This document shows, one piece after another, positions 1 through 5,302 of a stretch of DNA of 5,302 bases. The stretch covers positions 674,753 to 680,054 of the forward strand of contig NZ_LMFY01000001.1 of the NCBI RefSeq assembly GCF_001426995.1, written 5' to 3'. Below the pieces are notes generated by a model, which worked only from the letters and a program-made list of their open reading frames with translations, was not told the DNA's origin and ran no database searches. Position numbers and translations under genes: made by a program. The stretch comes from Microbacterium sp. Root553. Its GTDB lineage: Bacteria; Actinomycetota; Actinomycetes; Actinomycetales; Microbacteriaceae. How positions within the stretch are numbered: position 1 is the first letter of the stretch; each line of letters opens with the position of its first letter.

Positions 1-3000
1 GTGTTGACGTCGCCCGGGTCGCCCGCGGTCACCTCGGTGGTGTCCGTGGCGCTGAACGCACCCGACGTGGCCGTGAGCGTGTAGCCCGTGCCAGGAACCG
101 TGTCGGCCGGAACGGGATAGTTCACCGTGAACGCACCGAACCCGTCGGTCGTCGCGGCCACCGGACCACCGACGTCCGCGCCACCGCCCGGTGCCGTGAG
201 CTGCAGCGACACCGAGGAGTTCACGGGCCAGCCCGTGCCGGTCACGGCGAGGTTGGTGCCCGCAGGAACCGATGCGGCCGCATCCACGACGACAGGAGCC
301 GCCGTGACCTCGGTCGTGTCGGTCGCCGTCTGCGCACCCACGCTCGCCGTCACGGTGTAGCCCGTGCCTGCGGGGGTGCCGGCCGGAACCGGGTACTGCA
401 GCGCGAAGCCGCCGAGCCCGCCCGTCGTCACCACCTGCGGGGTGCCGATCACCGCGCCGCCCGGCGCGGTCAGCTGCACCGTGACATCGGTGTTCGCCGG
501 CCAGGTGGTACCGGAGACCGCGAGATTCGTTCCCGCCTCGACCGTCGCCGCAGCATCGACCGTCGCCGCGGCCGTGACCTCGGTCGTGTCGGTCGCGGTC
601 TGACCGCCGACGGTGGCCGTCACGGTGTATCCCGTGGCCGGCGGGGTATTCGCGGGAACCGGGTAGTCCGCCGTGAACCCTCCCGAGCCGTCGGTGGTCA
701 CCACCAGCGGACCGCCGACGTTCGCGCCCCCGCCGGGGGCGGTCAGCTGCACCGTCACATCGGTGTTCGCCGACCAGCCGGTTCCGGTGATGGGAAGGCT
801 CGCACCCGCCTGCACCGTGTCGGCGGCGTCGACCGCAGCCGCGGCCGTCACCTCGGTCGTGTCGGTCGCCGTCTGGGTGCCGACGGTCGCCGTGACCGTG
901 TATCCCGGGCCGGGGACTGCCCCACCGGGGACCGGGTAGTCCAGCGTGAAGCCGCCGGTTCCGTCCGTCGTCACCGTCTCCGGGCCGCCGACGTCGCCGC
1001 CGCCCGGTGCGGTCAGCTGCACCGCGACGTCGGTGTTCGCCGGCCAGCCGGTACCCGTGAGGGGAAGGCTGGTGCCTGCCTGCACGGTGGGCGCAGCATC
1101 CACTGCCGCGGCGGCCGTGACCTCCGTCGTGTCGATCGCCGTGACCGCACCTGCGGTCGCCGTGACCGTGTACGCGGTGCCGGGAACCGCCGAAGCGGGC
1201 ACGGGGTAGGCCAGTGTGAACTCGCCGGCGCCGTTCGTGGTCGCCGTCTCAGGACCGCCGACGTTCGCGCCGCCACCGGGCGCGGTCAGCTGCACCGACA
1301 CCAGGGTGTTCGCGGGCCAGGTCGTTCCCGAGACCGCGAGGTTCATTCCTGCCTGCACCGTCGCCGCGGCATCGATCGCCGCGACGGGAGCATCCGTCAC
1401 CTCGGTCGTGTCGGTCGCCGTCTGGGTGCCGACGGTCGCGGTGACCGTGTAGCCGGCCGCCGCAGGAGTGCCTGCCGGTACGGGGTAGTCGAACGTGAAC
1501 GAGCCGGAACCGTCGGTGGTGACCGATTCGGGACCGCCGATGTTCGCGCCCCCGCCTGGGGCCGCGAGCTGCACCGAGAGCTGCGTGTTCGCGGGCCAGT
1601 TCGTACCGGAGACGAGCAGGTCTGTGCCCGCCTGCACGGCGGGTGCCGCGTCGATCGCCGCGGCTGCGGTGACCTCGGTCGTGTCGGTCGCCGTGCTCGT
1701 GCCGTCCGTGGCGGTGACGGTGAAGCCGGCGCCGGGGGTCGTCCCCACGGGGATCGGGACGGATCCCGTGAAGCCCCCCGCTCCGTCGGTCGTCAGCGTG
1801 ACCGGACCTGCGACCGCGCCGCCGCCCGGGGCGGTGACCGTGACGGCCACGTCGGTGTTCGCGGGCCAGCCGGAGCCGGTCACGGGAAGGGCGGTGCCCG
1901 CCTGCACGGCGGGCGCCGCGTCGACCGTCGGGACGACTGCCGCGAGGGCGTTGGGCCCCGCCTGCGCGTGTGCGAGGACGATGGTTCCGACGCCGCCGGT
2001 TCCGAGCACATCGCCCACGGTGAGGACGAACGCCTCCTGGCTGTAGATCGGACCGTTGTCCGGCTGCACGTTGCCGCGCAGCGAGACCACGCCGTTCAGA
2101 AGCCCGACCACCGGGTCGAGCGCCGTGACGATCGAGGTCACGGCGGTGGTCACCGTCGGGATGACCGTTGCGATCACGCCGGTCGGTCCGAACAGGGTGG
2201 TGTTGAGCGGCCCGGTCAGCGCACCGAGGAGCGTTCCGACGGGGACGGCGACCTGCGCGCCTGCGACCTTGAGCGCGACGGTCGCCGTCGCGGTGCCCGC
2301 GACGACGCTGCCCAGCGTCTGGTTGACGACCGAGACCTGCAGGCCGGTGCCGATGTCGACGACGGGCACCGTGCAGGTCGGGCCCGTGCCGACGACGCAG
2401 GCGGCGACGTTCACGTTCAGCGTCGCGGCGTTGAGCGTCGAGGTGAGCGCGGTCTGGACGAGCGTGGGAACCGTCTCGAGGACGTTGCCCACGCGGGTGA
2501 TGAGGTTGTTCAGCACCGCGGTCGAGAGCACCTCCTCGTTGACTCCGAGCCCGTTGAGACCGTGGCCGGTCGTGTCGGCGAGCAGGGCGTCGAGGTCTGC
2601 CCCGACGGCGCCCGTGCGCAGATTGACTGTGACCACGCCGTCGCCGACGGGGGTGTCGAGCACGGTGTTCAGCGCGCCGGCGACATCGGTGGTGATGGCG
2701 ATGTCGATACCGCTGCCTCCGAGGATCGGCGCGAGCACCGGATCCAGAGTCGCCAGGGCTCCGGCGAGCAGTCCGTCGGGGCCGGCCAGAGTCCCGACGG
2801 CGGTATCGACCGTCGAGGCCACGCCACCGGGACCGGTGAGCGTCGTCGCCAGACCGCCGACCGCGGGCAGCGTCAGCTGCAGGTCTCCGCCGGCGACGTT
2901 GTAGTCGCGTGCGACGACGCCGGCGCCGTCGAGGGACACCTCGGAGCTGATCGCCTCGAGCGAGATGTCGAGGTCGGCGACCGCTGCGGTGACGGTGGAT

Positions 3001-3494
3001 CCGAGCAGGCCCTGGAGGTTCAGCGAGGCGTTCGCGGGATACGCCCCGCCGCCCGTGGTGTCGACGACACCGCTGTCGTTCACGGCACCGGTCGCGGCGC
3101 GGGAGACGCCCGCATCCGACGACTGCGAGTACTGGTTCACGGCACCGAGCTGGAGGAAGCCGCTGAGCGGCACGCTGAGGCCACCCGGGATCTCGAGGTT
3201 CAGAGCATTCAGCGCCGTCAGATCGAGCGAGCCCGTGTCGGTGTCGGACGTCGGAACGCCGTTGTTGCTCGTCTCCACACCGGCGAGTGAGACCACGTCG
3301 TCGAGCGGCACTCCCCCGAGCAGGAGGCTCCCGCTCAGGAATCGTGAGCTCGATGCGGACTCGTCGCCAGGAGCGGCATTCGCCGCTGTGGGTATCAGTG
3401 CACTCGCCAGGATCACGGCGCCGACGGTCACGCCGGCGATGCCTCCCCCGATGGCCCTGCGTCGCCGCAGAGCCTTCCCCTCAAGAATTTCCAT
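1..3494 (-). CDS. Secreted choice-of-anchor G-like surface protein with seven Ig-like repeats (3' end outside window)
   Basis: The minus-strand frame is open from ATG at 3494 to the left edge, giving 1164 complete codons with no stop. An in-frame TGA at 3527-3525, with no start codon between, makes ATG 3494 the most upstream start; a GGGAGAGG ribosome binding site precedes it. Residues 1-40 are a signal peptide (RRRR, hydrophobic core, ANA|AP). Residues 41 to about 515 form an Ala/Val/Thr/Gly/Leu-rich domain with AVNQYSQS near its start and GNVQPDNGP near its end, which I match from memory to the choice-of-anchor G family of actinobacterial surface proteins. It contains only two cysteines that I saw, at 366 and 374 (CVVGTGPTC), possibly a disulfide. 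Residues 524 to about 1157 are seven Ig-like repeats, followed by GDPGDVN at the edge. An LPXTG motif or other anchor would lie beyond the window. Likely role is a wall-attached or secreted stalk or adhesin-like protein; the ligand is unknown. Signal peptide and repeats are certain, family name moderately so. Confidence 0.88.
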   Translation of the reverse strand, partial: MEILEGKALRRRRAIGGGIAGVTVGAVILASALIPTAANAAPGDESASSSRFLSGSLLLGGVPLDDVVSLAGVETSNNGVPTSDTDTGSLDLTALNALNLEIPGGLSVPLSGFLQLGAVNQYSQSSDAGVSRAATGAVNDSGVVDTTGGGAYPANASLNLQGLLGSTVTAAVADLDISLEAISSEVSLDGAGVVARDYNVAGGDLQLTLPAVGGLATTLTGPGGVASTVDTAVGTLAGPDGLLAGALATLDPVLAPILGGSGIDIAITTDVAGALNTVLDTPVGDGVVTVNLRTGAVGADLDALLADTTGHGLNGLGVNEEVLSTAVLNNLITRVGNVLETVPTLVQTALTSTLNAATLNVNVAACVVGTGPTCTVPVVDIGTGLQVSVVNQTLGSVVAGTATATVALKVAGAQVAVPVGTLLGALTGPLNTTLFGPTGVIATVIPTVTTAVTSIVTALDPVVGLLNGVVSLRGNVQPDNGPIYSQEAFVLTVGDVLGTGGVGTIVLAHAQAGPNALAAVVPTVDAAPAVQAGTALPVTGSGWPANTDVAVTVTAPGGGAVAGPVTLTTDGAGGFTGSVPIPVGTTPGAGFTVTATDGTSTATDTTEVTAAAAIDAAPAVQAGTDLLVSGTNWPANTQLSVQLAAPGGGANIGGPESVTTDGSGSFTFDYPVPAGTPAAAGYTVTATVGTQTATDTTEVTDAPVAAIDAAATVQAGMNLAVSGTTWPANTLVSVQLTAPGGGANVGGPETATTNGAGEFTLAYPVPASAVPGTAYTVTATAGAVTAIDTTEVTAAAAVDAAPTVQAGTSLPLTGTGWPANTDVAVQLTAPGGGDVGGPETVTTDGTGGFTLDYPVPGGAVPGPGYTVTATVGTQTATDTTEVTAAAAVDAADTVQAGASLPITGTGWSANTDVTVQLTAPGGGANVGGPLVVTTDGSGGFTADYPVPANTPPATGYTVTATVGGQTATDTTEVTAAATVDAAATVEAGTNLAVSGTTWPANTDVTVQLTAPGGAVIGTPQVVTTGGLGGFALQYPVPAGTPAGTGYTVTASVGAQTATDTTEVTAAPVVVDAAASVPAGTNLAVTGTGWPVNSSVSLQLTAPGGGADVGGPVAATTDGFGAFTVNYPVPADTVPGTGYTLTATSGAFSATDTTEVTAGDPGDVN
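24..1925 (-). repeat. Seven tandem ~273-bp repeats encoding Ig-like domains
   Basis: Units in transcription order are 1925-1656 (90 codons), 1655-1377 (93), 1376-1104 (91), 1103-834 (90), 833-561 (91), 560-288 (91) and 287 to about 24 (last unit, merging into GDPGDVN). Each unit reads roughly (V/I)DAA-x-(V/S)-x-AG, then (L/I)-(T/S)-G-x-x-W-x-x-N, APGG, GGP, TT-x-G, YPVP, YTVTA and ends in DTTEVT. One Trp per unit recurs at 228-230, 501-503, 774-776, 1044-1046, 1317-1319, 1596-1598 and 1866-1868. Alternating hydrophobic/Thr residues and Gly turns suggest a beta-sandwich Ig-like fold; this is inference. The first unit is the most divergent (FTGSVPIP, FTVTAT). The DTTEVT-coding stretch is nearly identical in DNA between several units, whereas other parts differ at many wobble positions. 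Confidence 0.93.
1926..3374 (-). other. Choice-of-anchor G-like N-terminal domain (residues 41-523)
   Basis: This ~480-residue region is rich in Ala, Val, Thr, Leu and Gly and poor in Lys and Cys. It opens with a segment containing FLSGSLLLGGVPLDD and AVNQYSQSSDAG. Several amphipathic stretches of the type LLAGALATLDPVLAPILGG and TVIPTVTTAVTSIVTALDPV follow, then a closing segment with VSLRGNVQPDNGP and TIVLAHAQAG. I recall this composition and these end motifs from actinobacterial proteins annotated as choice-of-anchor G, whose C-terminal anchors vary between members. The match is by recollection, not by a profile search. The function of the domain is not known to me. Confidence 0.6.
3375..3494 (-). 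other. Sec-type signal peptide of the surface protein (residues 1-40)
   Basis: The N-terminus starts MEILEGKAL, then has four consecutive arginines (10-13), a glycine/valine/alanine-rich hydrophobic stretch from about 14 to 34, and a small-residue cleavage site TAANA|AP after residue 40. This is the n-h-c layout of a signal peptidase I substrate. The arginine block lacks the twin-arginine context (no S/T-R-R-x-F-L-K), so Sec export is the simpler reading. No lipobox cysteine is present. Confidence 0.85.
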
Positions 3495-3528
3495 TCGCCT
3501 CTCCCGTGATGCAGATGTTCCGCTTCAC
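3481..3528 (-). CDS. Possible 15-codon leader peptide overlapping the surface-protein start
   Basis: A GTG at 3528-3526 opens a short frame encoding MKRNICITGEANGNS and ends with TGA at 3483-3481, eleven bases inside the surface-protein gene and in a different frame. A GGGGAGGG motif ends four bases before the GTG, a better Shine-Dalgarno match than the one before the main ATG. The close overlap would allow translational coupling of the leader and the surface gene. The peptide shows no run of one amino acid that would suggest classical attenuation. It may equally be a chance frame next to a purine-rich stretch. I see no further evidence of coding. Confidence 0.3.
   Translation of the reverse strand: MKRNICITGEANGNS
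3498..3505 (-). promoter_or_regulatory. Ribosome binding site of the surface protein
   Basis: The minus strand reads GGGAGAGG ending three bases before the ATG at 3494; the GGGAG core sits six bases from the start. It lies inside the candidate leader ORF, so leader translation would cross it. Confidence 0.7.
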
Positions 3529-3532
3529 AAGG

Positions 3533-3540
3533 CCCTCCCC
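3533..3540 (-). promoter_or_regulatory. Strong Shine-Dalgarno-like GGGGAGGG before the leader GTG
   Basis: On the minus strand GGGGAGGG is followed by CCTT and then GTG at 3528, placing the GGAGG core at ideal spacing from that start. It is 39 bases from the surface-protein ATG, too far to serve it directly. This is the main evidence for the leader ORF. Confidence 0.4.
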
Positions 3541-3544
3541 AGGC

Positions 3545-3560
3545 GTCGACAGGTGTCGAC
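3545..3560 (-). promoter_or_regulatory. Inverted repeat GTCGACA-CC-TGTCGAC, possible operator
   Basis: A perfect 7-bp inverted repeat with a 2-base centre lies 51-66 bases upstream of the surface-protein ATG. Symmetry breaks immediately outside it (G/G). Its short spacer makes it more like a dimeric repressor binding site than an RNA hairpin. If the promoter candidate at 3578-3607 is right, the palindrome sits just downstream of the transcription start, where a repressor would block initiation or elongation. It does not match an operator I recognise, including the actinobacterial SOS box. Confidence 0.4.
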
Positions 3561-3569
3561 CGAGCGCAT

Positions 3570-3619
3570 GTCCAGACAGTATTGCGGGAAGTCTCGGGTT
3601 AAGTCCAGGAATCGTCCAG
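3570..3619 (-). promoter_or_regulatory. Three CTGGAC hexamers phased at 11-bp multiples
   Basis: The minus strand carries CTGGAC at 3619-3614, 3608-3603 and 3575-3570. Offsets are 11 and 33 bp, which places all copies on nearly the same DNA face. Direct repeats with 11-bp spacing are the usual target layout of OmpR/PhoB-type response regulators in actinobacteria, though the hexamer is not one I recognise. The copies overlap the candidate promoter. Chance occurrence is not excluded. Confidence 0.3.
3578..3607 (-). promoter_or_regulatory. Weak promoter candidate for the surface-protein gene
   Basis: On the minus strand TGGACT (3607-3602) and AATACT (3583-3578) are separated by 18 bases in the AT-richest part of the gap (about 3578-3660). 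Transcription from here would give a leader of roughly 75 bases containing the inverted repeat and the candidate leader ORF. Both hexamers are imperfect against TTGACA/TATAAT, so this is only the best candidate I found. I see nothing more specific in the rest of the gap, 3620-3750. Confidence 0.25.
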
Positions 3620-3750
3620 TGAATATTCGGTTGGCGTCATATTGGGAGACGTTCATACGCGTCTTACGAGAACCGCTCCACAGGTTGTCCTCCAGGCGCG
3701 ACGCTCGAAGACGAATCGCCACGGGCGAGAGAGACCCCGCCGGCATGCGA

Positions 3751-3783
3751 AACCGCCCCGCAGGTCGAACCTGCGGGGCGGTT
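3751..3783 (-). terminator. Terminator-like hairpin after the GH3 gene
   Basis: A perfect 15-bp stem (3751-3765 with 3769-3783, AACCGCCCCGCAGGT on the plus strand) closes on a 3-base loop. It begins 45 bases past the GH3 stop. On the minus strand the stem runs into only TTT and then CGC, so the U-tract is very short, as is common in high-GC actinobacteria. It separates the GH3 transcript from the surface-protein promoter region. Both flanking genes face the same way, so it is read here as a GH3 terminator. Confidence 0.75.
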
Positions 3784-3789
3784 GTCGGG

Positions 3790-3813
3790 TGTCGCCGGAC
3801 GGTGCCGGCGACA
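3790..3813 (-). terminator. Second smaller hairpin directly after the GH3 stop
   Basis: A 9-bp perfect inverted repeat, TGTCGCCGG (3790-3798) with CCGGCGACA (3805-3813), encloses a 6-base loop. It starts 14 bases after the GH3 stop and lies just before the longer hairpin at 3751-3783. There is no T-run after it. It may assist termination or protect the mRNA 3' end. Confidence 0.45.
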
Positions 3814-3827
3814 GAGCGGAGCGCTCG

Positions 3828-5302
3828 TCAGAGGGTGAGACCGTGACCGAATCGGAAGAGCGGGTCGGCGGTGTCGAACGGCACATCGGGACGCGACTGC
3901 TCGACCGCCGACATCGAGCGCGGGAGGTCGAAGGGCAAGGCACCGCGCGCAGGCGCGACCCCGCTCAGGACATCGAGAAGCGCGGCTCCGGACGCCCCCC
4001 AGTTCACCGTGACCGCGGCCGCGGCGTCGACGATCGGCTGCAGGATCGGGGGACGATCCGCGAGCACGTCCACGACGGTCGGCACGGCGGTGGCGATCTC
4101 GACCACGTGAGCGACGACCTCCTCCGCGAACTCGAGAGACCCGGCGTGGAAGAAGTTCTCGAACGTGGTCGCTCGCTGCTCGAACGGGGCCTGCAGCCGG
4201 ATGATCGCGAGATCCGCCTCCGCGGGACTCGCCACGACCTCGCCGTAGGCAGCCGCGACCTCGGCCTCGATGCCCTCGACGTACAGCCGCAGTCCGGCCG
4301 CGAACGGCAGAGCGCCCCGGTTCGTGAGCACTGTCACCGACGCCCGCTGGGCGGCCTCTCCTGCCGCTCGGAACTCGGCTCGCCCCACGACCTCGTCGGC
4401 CGCATCCTCATCGACGAACGGGTCCTCGAAGAGACCGAGCTCGAACTTCTCGCGGAGGATCCGTCGGGCCGAGACGTCCAGCCGCTCCTCGGTCACCGAA
4501 CCGTCGGCGACGAGCTCGAGCAGCAGTTCAGGGCAGTCCTCGCCACCGAACTGGTCGACGCCCGCGTCGATCACCTTGCGCATCCGCTCCCGCGGCGTCA
4601 GGTCCTCGACCCCCCACGCCCTGGCAGGGAACGGCTGGCCGAAGATCTCCGCGTCGTTGATCAGCCCCCAGTCGGTGCACACCAGGCCGTCGAAGCCGAA
4701 CCGCTCGCGGAGCAGTCCCGTGATCACCGACCTGTTGAAGCCGAATCCGACCTCCTCGAACTCGGTGCCGACGGGCATGCCGTAGTAGGGCATCATCTGC
4801 CGCGTACCGGCCGCGAGGGCATCCTCGAACGGCTTCAGGTGCAGCTCGAACCGACCACCCGGATAGACCTGCTCCCGGCCGTACGGGAAGTGCGGATCCT
4901 CCCCGTCCTTCTGCGGTCCCCCACCCGGGAAGTGCTTCGTCATGGTCGACACGGATCCCGGTCCGAAGGACTCGCCCTGGAAGCCTCGGATATATGCCGC
5001 CCCGAGAATACCGGCCAGCTCGGCGTCCTCTCCGAAGGTCGCGGTCTGCCGCGCCCAGCGCGGCTCGGTCGCGAGGTCCACCTGCGGGTGCAGGGCGACA
5101 CGGAGTCCGACAGCCGTATATTCCTGTCGAGCGATATCAGCGAACCGCTGGACCAGATCGGGGTCTCTGGTCGCCGCGAGCCCGAGTGTCTCCGGCCACT
5201 GCGAGAAGGGACCGGCGAGGATCGAGGCACCGGGATTCTCGCTGAACGAGTGCCGAGGATCGGTCGACAGCGTCACCGGGATCCCGAGCCGGGTGCTCGC
5301 GG
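3828..5302 (-). CDS. Glycoside hydrolase family 3 protein, beta-glucosidase-like (5' end outside window)
   Basis: The minus-strand frame enters at the right edge and ends at TGA 3830-3828, giving 490 visible residues. The visible part begins STRLGIPVTLSTDPRHSF, a conserved GH3 segment, so the GTG at 5276 is internal and the true start lies upstream, roughly 100 residues away by family size. Within the fragment are FGEDAELAG (about 89-97), KHFPGGGP (122-129) and GFDGLVCTDWG, whose Asp at 210 (codon 4673-4671) matches the GH3 nucleophile. KFELGLFEDPF (about 285-295) closes the barrel domain. SVTVLTN (321-327), NWGASGAALLDVLSG and the terminal FRFGHGLTL mark the C-terminal alpha/beta domain. The enzyme would hydrolyse terminal beta-linked sugars with retention; substrate cannot be told. 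No signal peptide can be judged. The reading frame is intact with codon use matching the neighbouring gene. Two hairpins follow the stop. Confidence 0.93.
   Translation of the reverse strand, partial: ASTRLGIPVTLSTDPRHSFSENPGASILAGPFSQWPETLGLAATRDPDLVQRFADIARQEYTAVGLRVALHPQVDLATEPRWARQTATFGEDAELAGILGAAYIRGFQGESFGPGSVSTMTKHFPGGGPQKDGEDPHFPYGREQVYPGGRFELHLKPFEDALAAGTRQMMPYYGMPVGTEFEEVGFGFNRSVITGLLRERFGFDGLVCTDWGLINDAEIFGQPFPARAWGVEDLTPRERMRKVIDAGVDQFGGEDCPELLLELVADGSVTEERLDVSARRILREKFELGLFEDPFVDEDAADEVVGRAEFRAAGEAAQRASVTVLTNRGALPFAAGLRLYVEGIEAEVAAAYGEVVASPAEADLAIIRLQAPFEQRATTFENFFHAGSLEFAEEVVAHVVEIATAVPTVVDVLADRPPILQPIVDAAAAVTVNWGASGAALLDVLSGVAPARGALPFDLPRSMSAVEQSRPDVPFDTADPLFRFGHGLTL

Noticed and set aside
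1..1925. CRISPR-like array suggested by regular repeats
   Set aside because: The period of about 273 bp, the multiples-of-three lengths and the uninterrupted frame show coding tandem domains; there are no short repeats with unique spacers.
127..2046. Series of plus-strand frames with repeated VTSVVSVAV-type peptides
   Set aside because: They are exact antisense shadows of the seven minus-strand repeats; they are broken by stops at each unit, lack ribosome binding sites, and the minus frame is continuously open with a signal peptide.
1968..3290. 440-codon plus-strand frame rich in Arg, Asp, Gly and His
   Set aside because: Its composition is typical of antisense readings of GC-rich genes, with no recognisable domain, and it lies wholly opposite the well-supported surface-protein gene.
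3495..3827. tRNA, small RNA or riboswitch in the intergenic gap
   Set aside because: I found no cloverleaf, conserved riboswitch core or other known RNA pattern; the only strong structures are the two hairpins next to the GH3 stop.
2965..3846. 293-codon plus-strand frame spanning the surface-gene start, the gap and the terminator
   Set aside because: It crosses the signal-peptide coding region, the promoter region and a 15-bp terminator stem, and its composition changes along its length; no family resemblance.
3653..3943. 96-codon minus-strand frame overlapping the end of GH3
   Set aside because: It overlaps the GH3 C-terminus in another frame, runs through both hairpins, and is Arg/Ser-rich without motifs.
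4270..4785. Ser/Arg/Pro-rich plus-strand frame within the GH3 gene
   Set aside because: Low-complexity shadow of the GH3 coding strand, which has clear family motifs at the same place.
5274..5276. GTG as the start of the GH3 gene
   Set aside because: The frame continues upstream to the window edge encoding STRLGIP, part of the conserved GH3 segment, so the start lies outside.

Overview
The window is very GC-rich, with G/C at almost every third codon position. It looks like a high-GC Gram-positive actinobacterium. The pairing of a 'choice-of-anchor G'-like secreted protein with a GH3 enzyme of this type suggests Microbacteriaceae, possibly Microbacterium; that placement is inference from protein style only. 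Both substantial genes lie on the minus strand and both run off the window, so it holds the C-terminal part of one gene, an intergenic region, and the N-terminal part of the next.

Layout in transcription order (right to left). Positions 5302-3828 encode the C-terminal ~490 residues of a family 3 glycoside hydrolase (beta-glucosidase-like), with the catalytic-barrel Asp motif and the C-terminal alpha/beta domain intact. Two hairpins follow its stop: 3813-3790, then a strong 15-bp terminator-like stem at 3783-3751. The rest of the 333-bp gap is locally AT-richer. It carries a weak promoter candidate, three phased CTGGAC hexamers, a 7-2-7 inverted repeat (GTCGACA-CC-TGTCGAC), and a possible 15-codon leader ORF with a strong ribosome binding site that overlaps the next start codon. 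From 3494 to the left edge runs a secreted surface protein of more than 1164 residues: signal peptide, a ~480-residue Ala/Val/Thr/Gly-rich domain resembling choice-of-anchor G proteins, then seven tandem ~91-residue Ig-like repeats. Its C-terminus, and so its anchoring mode, is outside the window.

The two genes appear to be separate transcription units. One is probably carbohydrate catabolism and the other cell-surface display; nothing ties them functionally. I see no RNA gene, CRISPR array, insertion sequence or defence system. The points most worth a second look are the layered regulatory region before the surface gene and the mosaic pattern of substitutions in the repeat array. Long open frames on the plus strand are shadows of the GC-rich minus-strand genes.
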